From positions 124,001 through 188,000 of the forward strand of contig NZ_CP012418.1 of the NCBI RefSeq assembly GCF_001708405.1: a stretch of DNA of 64,000 bases, written 5' to 3'. Below the pieces are notes generated by a model. That model was given only the letters and a program-made list of their open reading frames with translations, did not search any database and was not told the DNA's origin. The translations under genes were made by a program, and so were the position numbers. Position 1 is the first letter of the stretch. Each line of letters opens with the position of its first letter. Of the stretch, positions 1-8,248 are shown one piece after another. The stretch is from Kangiella sediminilitoris (GTDB lineage: Bacteria; Pseudomonadota; Gammaproteobacteria; Enterobacterales; Kangiellaceae).

Positions 1-2
1 AT

Positions 3-1289
3 CCTAACGTAGCAAATGCTGGGGCGATTACGGTTGAGCAATTATTAACTCATCACTCAGGCATACATAACTATACTGCTGATGCTGACTTCCTGACCTA
101 CCACGAGAAGCCACAAAGTAAGACGTTTCTATTAGATAAAATTGAAAGCTTTAAGCCTGACTTTAATCCAGGAGAAAAAGCTCAGTACAGTAATAGTAAC
201 TACTTGCTGTTGGGGTACATCATTGAAGATATTGAAGGTAAGTCATACCAAGATGTACTTCTTGAGCGGATCATTGAGCCGCTGGGATTGGATGACACTT
301 TTGTTGGCGAGGCCATTGACCCCGAGAATGAAGAAGCATATTCCTACCAGCTGGCCGAGAAATGGAATGAAATTCCCGAGTGGGATATGTCTGTGGCATT
401 TTCTGCCGGAGCCATTGTGTCTACTCCGGAGGAGCTTGACCGTTTTATTTCAGCGCTATTCAAAGGAAAATTAATATCTGATTCTAGTCTGAAGAAGATG
501 ATTAATATTGAAAATGGTTTCGGCAAGGGAATATTCGAAACTAAATACGAATGGGATGATAAAGAGCTGCAGGGCTATTGGCACAACGGTGGAATCGAAG
601 GCTTTATTTCCCATCTTGCATACTATCCAGATGAGGATTTAACCATTGTGGTATTAAGTAATGGACTCAATTACGATATCCGGGCCATTTATAATGTCAT
701 GCTGGACGCGTACTTTGAACAAGACTTTGATACGCCGGAGTTTGGGAAAGCGGTCGAAGTACCGGTAAGCGAATTGGAGAAATATACTGGAAAGTATGAA
801 AGCAAGACTCATCCACTGGATATCACTGTAAGTTTGTTAGGGAATAAATTGTATGGCCAGGCTACTGGACAGGGAGGCTTTCCTCTGACGCCTTTGGGGG
901 AGGGAAGGTTCGAGTTTGCCAAAGCGGGAATTGAAATACGCTTTGACGACAATAATAACCAGTTCGAGATCAAGCAGGGCGGACGGGCAGATATTTTTAA
1001 CAAGGTGGAAGATACTGTTGAGCAGGAAAGTGTTGAAGTTCCAATAGAAACCTTGAAACAGTATGTGGGCATCTATCAGTCTGAATCATTTCCTCTGGAT
1101 CTGGAAGTTATGATCAAGGATGGTTATTTGCATGCTCAGGCAACAGGGCAGCCAGCATTCCCCCTGACAGCGGTAAGTCAATATAAGTTTAAGTTTGATA
1201 TGGCCAGTATCGTGATTGAATTCAGGCCAGAGCAGTCAGAATTAACCATCACGCAACGCGGTATGCCAAGGGATATGTACAAAAAGTAA
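3..1289 (+). CDS. Serine hydrolase / class C beta-lactamase-like protein, 5'-truncated
   Basis: The reading frame is open from the left edge of the window, so the N-terminus, with the SxxK nucleophile motif, lies outside. What remains shows a class C beta-lactamase/penicillin-binding fold: a leucine-rich stretch ending HHSGIHNY, the second catalytic motif YSN (bases about 186-194), and an HNGG motif (near base 582) in the place of the KTG box. This is the usual variation in esterase and D-alanyl-peptidase relatives. After the catalytic domain come two tandem copies of a beta-rich module of about 70 residues, each with a VPxxxLxxYxGxYxS start and a QATGQ...FPLT centre, like the DUF3471 tail of such hydrolases. 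The protein is probably exported and acts on a peptide or ester, but the substrate cannot be told. An internal ATG at base 204 is not the true start, because the conserved YSN motif lies upstream of it. Confidence 0.85.
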   Translation, partial: PNVANAGAITVEQLLTHHSGIHNYTADADFLTYHEKPQSKTFLLDKIESFKPDFNPGEKAQYSNSNYLLLGYIIEDIEGKSYQDVLLERIIEPLGLDDTFVGEAIDPENEEAYSYQLAEKWNEIPEWDMSVAFSAGAIVSTPEELDRFISALFKGKLISDSSLKKMINIENGFGKGIFETKYEWDDKELQGYWHNGGIEGFISHLAYYPDEDLTIVVLSNGLNYDIRAIYNVMLDAYFEQDFDTPEFGKAVEVPVSELEKYTGKYESKTHPLDITVSLLGNKLYGQATGQGGFPLTPLGEGRFEFAKAGIEIRFDDNNNQFEIKQGGRADIFNKVEDTVEQESVEVPIETLKQYVGIYQSESFPLDLEVMIKDGYLHAQATGQPAFPLTAVSQYKFKFDMASIVIEFRPEQSELTITQRGMPRDMYKK

Positions 1290-1295
1290 ACCAGC

Positions 1296-1323
1296 AAAAG
1301 CCTCCGTTTCGGAGGCTTTTTTT
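1296..1323 (+). terminator. Rho-independent terminator after the serine hydrolase
   Basis: An 11-bp stem AAAAGCCTCCG with its complement encloses a three-base loop and runs into a T tract, seven bases after the stop codon. The hairpin separates the hydrolase from polA. Confidence 0.85.
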
Positions 1324-1391
1324 ATGGGTATATAGGATTGATGCTGAAGTTGCGTTACACTTAATTCAACTTCAAAAAACACCCAACAAAC

Positions 1392-4115
1392 ATGTCAAAA
1401 CAGCAAACTCCTTTTATTCTCGTGGATGGTTCCTCGTATCTTTTCCGTGCTTATCACGTGCCGCAGTTACAGCGGATGACGAATTCTGAAGGGATGATGA
1501 CTGGCGCCGTTTTTGGTGTGATTAATATGCTGAAAAGCCTGATTAAGGAGTATGACCCTAGTCACATGGCGGTGATTTTTGATGCTAAGGGTAAAACCTT
1601 CCGCAATGATCTGTATCCGGAATATAAAGCTAACCGTCCGCCAATGCCTGAAGACTTAAGACAGCAGATTAAACCCATCCATGAGATAGTGAAAGCCATG
1701 GGTTTGCCTCTTCTGGTCATAGAAGGAGTAGAGGCGGATGATGTCATCGGAACCCTGGCTAAGCAGGCTTGTGCCGAAGGGCGTGAAACGTTGATTTCAA
1801 CGGGAGATAAAGATATGGCACAGCTGGTAAGCCAGCATGTGACCCTGATTAATACAATGGATAAAAATAACCCAATCACAGATTATGATCGGGTTATCGA
1901 AAAGTTTGGAGTAAAGCCAGAACAAATCATCGACTATTTAGCATTGGTCGGAGATAAAGTCGACAATATCCCCGGGGTCAATAAGTGTGGACCTAAAACA
2001 GCTGTTAAGTGGCTGAATGAGTATGGTTCGCTGGAAGGTGTGATGGAAAATGCGGATAAGGTTGGTGGAAAAATTGGCGAAAACTTGCGCGAAGCACTGC
2101 CTCAGCTTCCTTTGTCCTATGAGCTGGCCACCATCAAATTAGATTGCGATTTAGAATACAAGCCTGAAGACTTGACTTTAAATGAGCCAGACTTGGTTGA
2201 ATTAAAAGAACTCTACGGAGAAATGGAGTTTCGTCGATGGTTGACTGAAGTGTTAAAAGAAGGCGGTGAAGAAATTAGCGAAGAAGAAGATCAGGAGTCC
2301 GCCATTGATCGAAGTAAGTACGAAACGATTTTAGAACAGAAGGACTTCGACAAATGGATGGAGAAACTAGGGAAAGCTGACTTGTTTGCTTTTGATACAG
2401 AAACCACTAGCTTGAATTACATGGAAGCACAGTTGGTTGGTATGTCCTTCGCATTGGAAAATGGTGAGGCGGCCTACCTGCCTTTAGCACACAGCTACAT
2501 GGGTGCGCCAAAGCAGCTCGATCGCGACGAAGTGCTAAAAACAATGAAGCCATTACTGGAAAGCGATGAGGTCAAAAAGGTAGGACAGAATTTAAAATAC
2601 GATATGAGTGTGTTAGCTCGATATGATATTAAGCTCGGTGGTGTTGAGTATGACACAATGCTGGAATCCTATTGCTTAAATTCTGTTGCCAGTCGCCACG
2701 ATATGGATTCGCTGGCGCTGAAGCATTTGAACCATGCCAATATAAAGTTTGAAGAAATAGCGGGTAAGGGGAAGAATCAGTTAACATTTGATCAAATTGA
2801 GCTCGAAAAAGCTGCTCCTTACGCGGCAGAGGATGCCGACATCACCATGAAGCTACACCAGAAGCTGTGGGATGAATTAAAAAAAGAAGAAGGCCCGACA
2901 CAGGTCTTTCAGCATATAGAAATGCCGCTAGTGCCAATCCTCTCCAAGGTTGAACGCAATGGCGTTTTAGTAGATGGCAAGCTACTCTTGGACAAGAGCC
3001 AGCAGTTTGAAAAGCGACTGAAGGAAATTGAATCAGAAGCGTTCGACCTGGCCGGGAAAGAGTTTAATTTAGGATCGCCTAAACAGTTACAGGCGATTTT
3101 ATTTGAAGAGCTGGAGCTACCGGTAATCAAGAAAACACCAAAGGGGCAACCATCGACTGCCGAGGAAGTGTTGCAGGAGCTGGCTCTTGATTACCCCTTG
3201 CCAAAAATGATTTTGGAGCACCGTAGTTTAAGTAAGCTAAAGTCCACCTATACAGATAAGTTGCCACAGATGATCAACCCGGAAACAAAGCGGGTGCATA
3301 CATCGTATCATCAGGCTATCGCAGCAACGGGTCGTTTATCATCAACAGAGCCGAACTTGCAGAATATTCCAATTCGTTCAGCTGAGGGTAGAAGCATTAG
3401 AACTGCGTTCATTGCGTCCGAGGGTTGTAAAATTATGGCTGCGGATTATTCGCAGATTGAGTTACGAATTATGGCGCACCTGTCACAGGACAAAGGGCTT
3501 TTAAAGGCGTTTGAAGAGGGGTTGGATGTGCATGCAGCTACCGCCGCTGAAGTCTTTGATGTGGCCTTGGAAGAGGTGTCAGATAATCAGCGTCGAGATG
3601 CGAAGGCAATTAACTTTGGATTGATTTACGGCATGTCAGCATTTGGTCTGGCCAAACAGATTGGCACAGATAGAAACACGGCGCAGGACTATATCAACAC
3701 CTATTTTGCTCGTTACCCGGGAGTGGAAGCCTATATGGATAACACTCGGGAAAAAGCAGCGGATAAAGGGTACGTAGAAACGCTGTACGGTCGTCGCCTG
3801 TACCTACCAGAAATTCACTCGAAAAATGGCATGCGTCGTAAGGCTGCTGAACGGACTGCGATTAATGCTCCGATGCAGGGCAGTGCTGCAGATATCATTA
3901 AATTGGCGATGATTGAAGTCGACCAGTGGCTGCAGGACCAGCCTGGAATCAAAATGATCATGCAGGTGCACGATGAACTGGTGTTTGAAGTAGAAGAAAA
4001 GTATTTGGATGAGGCCAAGGAAAAGGTTCCAGAGCTCATGGCAGGCGTAGCGGAACTATCAGTTCCATTAATCGCAGAAGTCGGTGTGGGAGATAACTGG
4101 GAAGAAGCGCATTAA
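1392..4115 (+). CDS. polA: DNA polymerase I
   Basis: This is a full-length family A polymerase of 907 residues (the E. coli protein has 928), used for Okazaki fragment maturation and gap filling in repair. It has three domains. The N-terminal 5' nuclease (about 1-290) shows GDKDMAQLV and the helix-3-turn region GDKVDNIPGV. The 3'-5' proofreading domain (about 315-500) keeps the Exo I motif DTETT with D335 and E337, so proofreading should be active. The polymerase domain (about 530-907) has motif A ADYSQIELR with D685, motif B KAINFGLIYG and motif C QVHDEL with D861. The ATG start has only a weak ribosome site. It stands alone between a terminator and the putative small RNA that follows. Confidence 0.98.
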   Translation: MSKQQTPFILVDGSSYLFRAYHVPQLQRMTNSEGMMTGAVFGVINMLKSLIKEYDPSHMAVIFDAKGKTFRNDLYPEYKANRPPMPEDLRQQIKPIHEIVKAMGLPLLVIEGVEADDVIGTLAKQACAEGRETLISTGDKDMAQLVSQHVTLINTMDKNNPITDYDRVIEKFGVKPEQIIDYLALVGDKVDNIPGVNKCGPKTAVKWLNEYGSLEGVMENADKVGGKIGENLREALPQLPLSYELATIKLDCDLEYKPEDLTLNEPDLVELKELYGEMEFRRWLTEVLKEGGEEISEEEDQESAIDRSKYETILEQKDFDKWMEKLGKADLFAFDTETTSLNYMEAQLVGMSFALENGEAAYLPLAHSYMGAPKQLDRDEVLKTMKPLLESDEVKKVGQNLKYDMSVLARYDIKLGGVEYDTMLESYCLNSVASRHDMDSLALKHLNHANIKFEEIAGKGKNQLTFDQIELEKAAPYAAEDADITMKLHQKLWDELKKEEGPTQVFQHIEMPLVPILSKVERNGVLVDGKLLLDKSQQFEKRLKEIESEAFDLAGKEFNLGSPKQLQAILFEELELPVIKKTPKGQPSTAEEVLQELALDYPLPKMILEHRSLSKLKSTYTDKLPQMINPETKRVHTSYHQAIAATGRLSSTEPNLQNIPIRSAEGRSIRTAFIASEGCKIMAADYSQIELRIMAHLSQDKGLLKAFEEGLDVHAATAAEVFDVALEEVSDNQRRDAKAINFGLIYGMSAFGLAKQIGTDRNTAQDYINTYFARYPGVEAYMDNTREKAADKGYVETLYGRRLYLPEIHSKNGMRRKAAERTAINAPMQGSAADIIKLAMIEVDQWLQDQPGIKMIMQVHDELVFEVEEKYLDEAKEKVPELMAGVAELSVPLIAEVGVGDNWEEAH

Positions 4116-4239
4116 ATTAAGGTGCGCTATTTATCGTTTTTCATGTGACATAATGCCGTTTTTTGTAGTGAACATCGGTTAACTTCACACTTTGAATATA
4201 TCTTTACACAACCTTACAAAAAATCCTGAAACAAACCAC

Positions 4240-4382
4240 CTGAAAGGGGGTCTATTTTAATGAGCACATTGAAGTGCTCCCCGCGACTCCCTCCTTTCAG
4301 CGGGACTTTGCAATTTGGCCTCCCCAAGCTGAATTGCGTATTTGGGGTGGTTCCTATGTTCCCTCAGGCCACCCCTTTTTTT
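4240..4382 (+). ncRNA. Candidate small RNA in the polA-engB gap (position of Spot 42 / ErsA)
   Basis: The gap between polA and engB holds a structured stretch with no ORF. From 5' to 3' it has a strand CTGAAAGGGGG (4240-4250) that can pair with CTCCTTTCAG (4291-4300), an internal hairpin GAGCAC/GTGCTC (4262-4267 with 4274-4279), and a C/U-rich segment ACTCCCTCCTTTC resembling an anti-Shine-Dalgarno loop. It ends with a rho-independent terminator, GGGGTGG (4344-4350) with CCACCCC (4369-4375), followed by seven T. This is the position where enterobacteria and vibrios carry spf (Spot 42) and pseudomonads carry ersA. I cannot align it to either by eye. The 5' end is a guess and no convincing promoter was found. 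Alternative: a long 3' UTR of polA. Confidence 0.55.
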
Positions 4383-4418
4383 ATGCCTGAAAGAATTGTG
4401 GAGCCCCGTAGTAATTAA

Positions 4419-4442
4419 TAAAAAGCCTGCTTAAAGCAGGCT
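4419..4442 (-). terminator. Terminator of the engB-TPR operon
   Basis: On the minus strand a 7-bp stem AGCCTGC/GCAGGCT with a short loop is followed by a T run. It lies about 33 bases beyond the stop codon of the TPR gene and faces the small-RNA terminator coming from polA. Confidence 0.75.
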
Positions 4443-4474
4443 ATTTGTATGAAGAGTATATTGTTTATTTAATA

Positions 4475-5347
4475 TTAATTTTGTGGCAATAGTTCCTGGA
4501 ACTCTTCAAGTTTATGGAGATCTCTAAAGGCGGGCTCTCTATCCAGTTCATCAACCAGTTTAGGTGCTTTTTCAATGGCTATCTTAATATCATTTATAGC
4601 TTCCTGAGTAGCACCATTAGCAGCGTTAGCACAGGCTCGCTGCCAATAAGCCAGACCATAATCTTCGTCCTGCTCGATGGCGCGGTTGGCTAGACTGAAT
4701 GCCCACTCATTTTCACCAAGCTCAAAGGCGGCATCAGCTTTATAAATAAGTGCCTCAATATCCTCGGGATTAAGGGCCAGGATTTCATCGTACAGTTTAA
4801 TTTTCTGGTGCATGTTACTTTCAAGGCCAGCTCGCATCCAGATTGAGTGAACTTCATTGGCCTTGGATATCTCTTCCTGCGCTGTAATGATTTCCTGAGA
4901 ACGCCGTTTTACTTTATTCTCAAGCTCTAATAGCCTTTCTTCATACTCGCTGGTTAGCTCGTTGATTTTAGTTTCTACCACTTCGTTCAGTTTACTTTTA
5001 ACATCGCGCATCGAACGCCAGCCCATTAAGACTAAAATAGAGGCTGCCGTGGTAATAATGATGAACATGTTATTTAGGGTATCGGCCGTATAGCGGATGG
5101 CACGGTCAGAAGCATCGAGTCGAGCGTGAGCCACTTTCTCTTCAACGTCAGCTCTCAACGCTTGCTGATCCTGGCGCACCGCTTTCAGTTCATCGAGAAT
5201 GTAACGTTCAATCAGGGGTTGGTAGTTACTGGTTTTCTCAACAGCAGGTTTTTGTTTTTCTGGTTGTTGCTGCTCCGCGGCTATCGAGGCTGCAGCATAA
5301 AGAGTAGTAAATACTACCAGCAGAATGTTCACGAATTTTTTGATCAT
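4475..5347 (-). CDS. Exported membrane-anchored coiled-coil TPR protein
   Basis: I do not recognise a named family. The 290-residue protein starts with a signal peptide (hydrophobic residues about 6-22, AxA-like end at SIAA). A Q/K-rich linker follows, then one membrane span around residues 90-110 (MFIIITTAASILVLMGW). A long charged coiled coil with many E/K heptads (about 115-165) is followed by two or three TPR-like helical hairpins, such as a segment beginning NPEDIEALIYKADAAFELGE. It lies five bases after engB and is probably co-transcribed with it, so its expression should follow that of a ribosome-assembly GTPase. The role is unknown; the architecture suggests a scaffold in the periplasm or at the membrane. 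Orientation cannot be settled by eye. Confidence 0.75.
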   Translation of the reverse strand: MIKKFVNILLVVFTTLYAAASIAAEQQQPEKQKPAVEKTSNYQPLIERYILDELKAVRQDQQALRADVEEKVAHARLDASDRAIRYTADTLNNMFIIITTAASILVLMGWRSMRDVKSKLNEVVETKINELTSEYEERLLELENKVKRRSQEIITAQEEISKANEVHSIWMRAGLESNMHQKIKLYDEILALNPEDIEALIYKADAAFELGENEWAFSLANRAIEQDEDYGLAYWQRACANAANGATQEAINDIKIAIEKAPKLVDELDREPAFRDLHKLEEFQELLPQN

Positions 5348-5352
5348 AGCCG

Positions 5353-5970
5353 TTAGTCCTCTGGCTCGGTGCGTATCTCTGGGTTAGCGTACCATGCATC
5401 AAGTTTTGCGAAAAGCTGATCAAGGCCATGTTTTTTTGTGGCTGAAAATGCCTGGACGGTCGCCTCTGGGTGAATAGCATTAAGCTGCTTTTTGCATTGT
5501 AGCAATGCCTTTGATTTAGCTCCCTGCTTCAGCTTGTCAGATTTACTGAGAAGGCAATGAACTGGCAGGCCAACATCGTGCGCCCAGGCCAGGATCTGCT
5601 GATCAGTATCCTTGAGGAAATGTCGAATATCCATCAATAGAACAAGCCCGCGTAAACAGCGGCGTTCCTGGAGGTAACGAGAAAGCTCTTCCTGCCATAT
5701 TTTTTTAGTCGACTCCGAGACCTTGGCGTAACCATATCCTGGCAGATCAACAAGCCTGGCATCATCGGTCAGGGTAAAGACATTAATGAGCTGGGTGCGG
5801 CCAGGGGTTTTGCTGGTTCGAGCCAGACTTTTTTGTCGTGTGAGAGCATTCAGTGCACTCGATTTACCGGCATTAGAGCGCCCTGCGAACGCGACTTCGA
5901 TGCCTTCATCAGAGGGTAGCTGGTCGAGTTTGGCCGCTCCGAGCAGGTATTTGGCCTGTTGATAATGCAT
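5353..5970 (-). CDS. engB: Ribosome-biogenesis GTP-binding protein EngB/YihA
   Basis: A 205-residue TRAFAC-class GTPase needed for 50S subunit assembly and cell division in related bacteria. The nucleotide-binding motifs are visible in order: G1 GRSNAGKSS, G2 with the TPGRTQ segment, G3 DLPGYGYA, G4 SKSD (a variant of the usual TKxD) and G5 FSATKK. Length matches the family (E. coli 210). The C-terminus carries a short acidic tail. It is divergent from the cytochrome c4 gene and leads the minus-strand operon with the TPR protein. The neighbourhood polA / engB / cytochrome c4 / DsbA-like is familiar from Pseudomonas and other gammaproteobacteria, which supports vertical inheritance. Confidence 0.96.
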   Translation of the reverse strand: MHYQQAKYLLGAAKLDQLPSDEGIEVAFAGRSNAGKSSALNALTRQKSLARTSKTPGRTQLINVFTLTDDARLVDLPGYGYAKVSESTKKIWQEELSRYLQERRCLRGLVLLMDIRHFLKDTDQQILAWAHDVGLPVHCLLSKSDKLKQGAKSKALLQCKKQLNAIHPEATVQAFSATKKHGLDQLFAKLDAWYANPEIRTEPED

Positions 5971-5996
5971 AAATGTGGATTTTTTGCCTTAGGGTA

Positions 5997-6026
5997 TTGG
6001 CATTTTAACGGTTAGTTCCCTATAAT
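5997..6026 (+). promoter_or_regulatory. Sigma-70 promoter of cytochrome c4
   Basis: A TTGGCA -35 box (5997-6002) and a perfect TATAAT -10 box (6021-6026) are separated by 18 bases. They sit about 75 bases upstream of the cytochrome start, just outside the engB coding sequence. Confidence 0.7.
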
Positions 6027-6100
6027 TCACCGAGCTTTTCGATTTATTTTGTCAGCGGTTAAAAAATCGCGGCTATTTTATTATTTTAGTAGGTAACCGA

Positions 6101-6721
6101 ATGAGAAAGTTAGCTATTTTTGCTTTTGTTTTTGTAGCGTGGAGTGCTCCTGGTATTGCTGGTGATGCAGCTAAGGGTGCTGAATTAGCAGCAACGTGTG
6201 CGGCTTGCCATGGTCAGGATGGTAATAGCAGCAACCCTATGTGGCCTAAGCTTGCGGGACAAAGCGAGAAATACCTAGAGAAACAGCTTCATGACTTCCA
6301 GGCTGGTATTAAAGATCAGTCACAAGGTCGTTATAACGCTTCTATGGCAACGCCGATGATTTCTGATTTGAGTGATGAAGATATTGCTGATTTAGCAGCA
6401 TATTTCTCAGAACAGGAAACTCAGATGGGCGCAGTGAAAAAAGAATTCTTGGACCTTGGCAAGAAGATTTACTTCCAGGGTGATGCTGAGCGTAAGGTTC
6501 CAGCATGTAGTGCATGTCACGGTGCAACAGGCCAAGGGCTGAACTTGGCTGGCTACCCTGGTTTGTCAGGACAGCACCCTGAATATACTATTAGTCAATT
6601 AAAAGCGTTCTCACATGGTGAGCGTAATAATGACGCGAATGGTGTAATGCGAGATATTGCGATTCGCATGTCGGATCAGCAAATTGAAGCTGTTGCTCAT
6701 TTTGTACTAGGCTTGCACTAA
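6101..6721 (+). CDS. Cytochrome c4, diheme periplasmic electron carrier
   Basis: A 206-residue precursor with a signal peptide (residues 1-20, ending GIAG) and two class I cytochrome c domains joined head to tail. Each has a CxxCH haem site: CAACH at 33-37 and CSACH at 136-140. Methionine-bearing segments after each (MATPM and IRMSDQQ) can supply the sixth haem ligand. Cytochrome c4 carries electrons in the periplasm from the bc1 complex toward terminal oxidases such as cbb3. A ribosome site AGTAGG sits upstream of the ATG. It has its own promoter and terminator. The DsbA-like gene that follows is plausibly linked, since haem attachment needs thiol redox chemistry. Confidence 0.93.
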   Translation: MRKLAIFAFVFVAWSAPGIAGDAAKGAELAATCAACHGQDGNSSNPMWPKLAGQSEKYLEKQLHDFQAGIKDQSQGRYNASMATPMISDLSDEDIADLAAYFSEQETQMGAVKKEFLDLGKKIYFQGDAERKVPACSACHGATGQGLNLAGYPGLSGQHPEYTISQLKAFSHGERNNDANGVMRDIAIRMSDQQIEAVAHFVLGLH

Positions 6722-6751
6722 TTGACTTGCAATAAAAGCAGGGTTCAATGT

Positions 6752-6779
6752 AAAAAGGCGACGTAGAGTCGCCTTTTTT
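6752..6779 (+). terminator. Rho-independent terminator after cytochrome c4
   Basis: A long stem AAAAAGGCGAC with its complement closes a five-base loop, followed by T residues, about 30 bases after the stop codon. Confidence 0.85.
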
Positions 6780-6834
6780 GTGCCAGAATTCATTGGATAG
6801 GTAAAACAGATCATTAGGTTAGGAATACAAACAG

Positions 6835-7416
6835 ATGTATAAGTTCTTACTCATAGTTATATTAACCTGGGCTTCTTTGGGGAAATCAGCTGAATTCAAG
6901 TCCGGGGAGGATTATTGGCAGGTCAGAAGTGGTGATAGTGTGGCCGTAGCTGAGGGGGACAATTTATTTTTTACCTGGTGGGGTTGTGACTCATGTCGCC
7001 AGATTGAGGAAGAATTATCACAGCAGCTCGAAGGTTTTGAAGTGGTGCCTTTGATTGCTCGTCAGGAATGGCGGCCTGCGGCAAAAGCATTTTATGTGAT
7101 GAAGATGCTAGAAGGTAATCCAAATGCAGAAGATGTCATAAAGCAGCGTATAGAAGAAGGTACTTTGGACCCTAAAGATCAAAAAGCATTATTTGATGCA
7201 GTAATTGAGCTGGGCTATGACAAGGAGCAGGTGGCTGAGTTACTGGAGGATAGAGATCTATATGGTCGAATCGATCAAGCCGTTGCGCTGGCAGAAAATT
7301 ATAATATTCAATACGTACCGACAGTGGTGGTCAAAGGGCGTTTTGCTACCGATGCAAGACACACAATGACCGTCAAAAAGTTCGGTGAAGTGCTTGAGTA
7401 CCTTAAGACTCTGTAG
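6835..7416 (+). CDS. DsbA-like periplasmic thiol:disulfide oxidoreductase
   Basis: A 193-residue protein with a signal peptide (residues 1-18) and a DsbA-type thioredoxin fold. The active-site motif is C51-D-S-C54 inside the segment FFTWWGCDSC, followed by the helical insertion typical of DsbA and the cis-proline loop YVPTVV with P162. In the E. coli enzyme the motif is CPHC, so the dipeptide that tunes redox potential differs here. The neighbourhood (cytochrome c4, engB) is the one where dsbA sits in pseudomonads, which supports a role in introducing disulfides into exported proteins. The sequence is divergent, so I leave out the gene symbol. A DsbA paralogue with a narrower substrate range is possible. 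Confidence 0.8.
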   Translation: MYKFLLIVILTWASLGKSAEFKSGEDYWQVRSGDSVAVAEGDNLFFTWWGCDSCRQIEEELSQQLEGFEVVPLIARQEWRPAAKAFYVMKMLEGNPNAEDVIKQRIEEGTLDPKDQKALFDAVIELGYDKEQVAELLEDRDLYGRIDQAVALAENYNIQYVPTVVVKGRFATDARHTMTVKKFGEVLEYLKTL

Positions 7417-7418
7417 CG

Positions 7419-8144
7419 CTAGCCGTTATCGCTGAGTTGCTTTTCATTGCTATGGTGACTGGCGTTATAAAGCGCTGCAAGGGTAGCCGAGTAGAACTCT
7501 CGGCGGTATAAAACAGCGACAACAATGCTTGCAGAAACCATAAAAACGATAGGATTAAAGAACCACCCCAGTGTCGCCAAGGCAAAAGTATAGGCTCGAA
7601 GCCCATAGTTAAAAGAGTTTGAGGCTCTACTTAATAGCCAATTAGTTTGTTTGATATAAATACTCTTGTCCTTGCTCGAATCGCTTTCACTGGGGGCGGC
7701 ACCAAAGAGAACAATAGCAAAGTTATATTGCCGCATGGACCAGGTAAATTTAAAAAAAGCATAAGCGAAACTCACCACCAGAATCAGAATCTTCAACTCC
7801 CATGCAGCGCGCGAGTCAATTTCTATCCAGGGCAATGCTTCCAGCAGGGGTATGGCTTTGTCTGTTGAGCCAAGGACTGTCAGTAAACCAGCTATGATAA
7901 AGATAGTGGTGGAAGCAAAAAAGGTTACGTTTCGCTGCAGGATGCCAATACTGCTAATATCAGCCATGCGCATTTCACGGGAAATCATTCGCTCTAACCA
8001 CTCAACCCGATTAGCCTCAAGTTGATTTGCTATGGTGGAAGTGCTTTTTTGTTTAAAGCGAGCGAAGTAGGTATACCCAATCCAACAGGCCAAAAACCAG
8101 ATAAAAGCTATCCAGTCTAAGAACGGCATAAACGATAAGGTCAT
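7419..8144 (-). CDS. DUF599 family inner membrane protein
   Basis: A 241-residue integral membrane protein that fits the DUF599 family by pattern. It has an N-terminal membrane span followed by the WxGYxxFARxK segment, an ExNRxxWxxxMxxRExRMxD block in the cytoplasmic part, and three more hydrophobic spans (about residues 70-95, 110-135 and 185-215). No function has been assigned to the family. It ends two bases after the stop of the convergent DsbA-like gene, leaving no room for a separate terminator. Nothing in the sequence suggests a substrate. Confidence 0.8.
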   Translation of the reverse strand: MTLSFMPFLDWIAFIWFLACWIGYTYFARFKQKSTSTIANQLEANRVEWLERMISREMRMADISSIGILQRNVTFFASTTIFIIAGLLTVLGSTDKAIPLLEALPWIEIDSRAAWELKILILVVSFAYAFFKFTWSMRQYNFAIVLFGAAPSESDSSKDKSIYIKQTNWLLSRASNSFNYGLRAYTFALATLGWFFNPIVFMVSASIVVAVLYRREFYSATLAALYNASHHSNEKQLSDNG

Positions 8145-8248
8145 GTTAGAGATAATTTCGCGCTAAGGTTGCATTGTTTGGATTAAAAGTGCCATGCTTT
8201 AACATCCAATACAAGCGAATATTATTGATAACTGGTATTAGGACAAGT

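Noticed and set aside
809-1072. Antisense open frames over genes (many across the window)
   Set aside because: They mirror well-conserved genes on the other strand and show no ribosome site or protein pattern of their own.
8174-8248. An upstream ATG for the YyaL-type protein
   Set aside because: The 25 extra residues do not resemble the family, which begins at the ATG at 8249.
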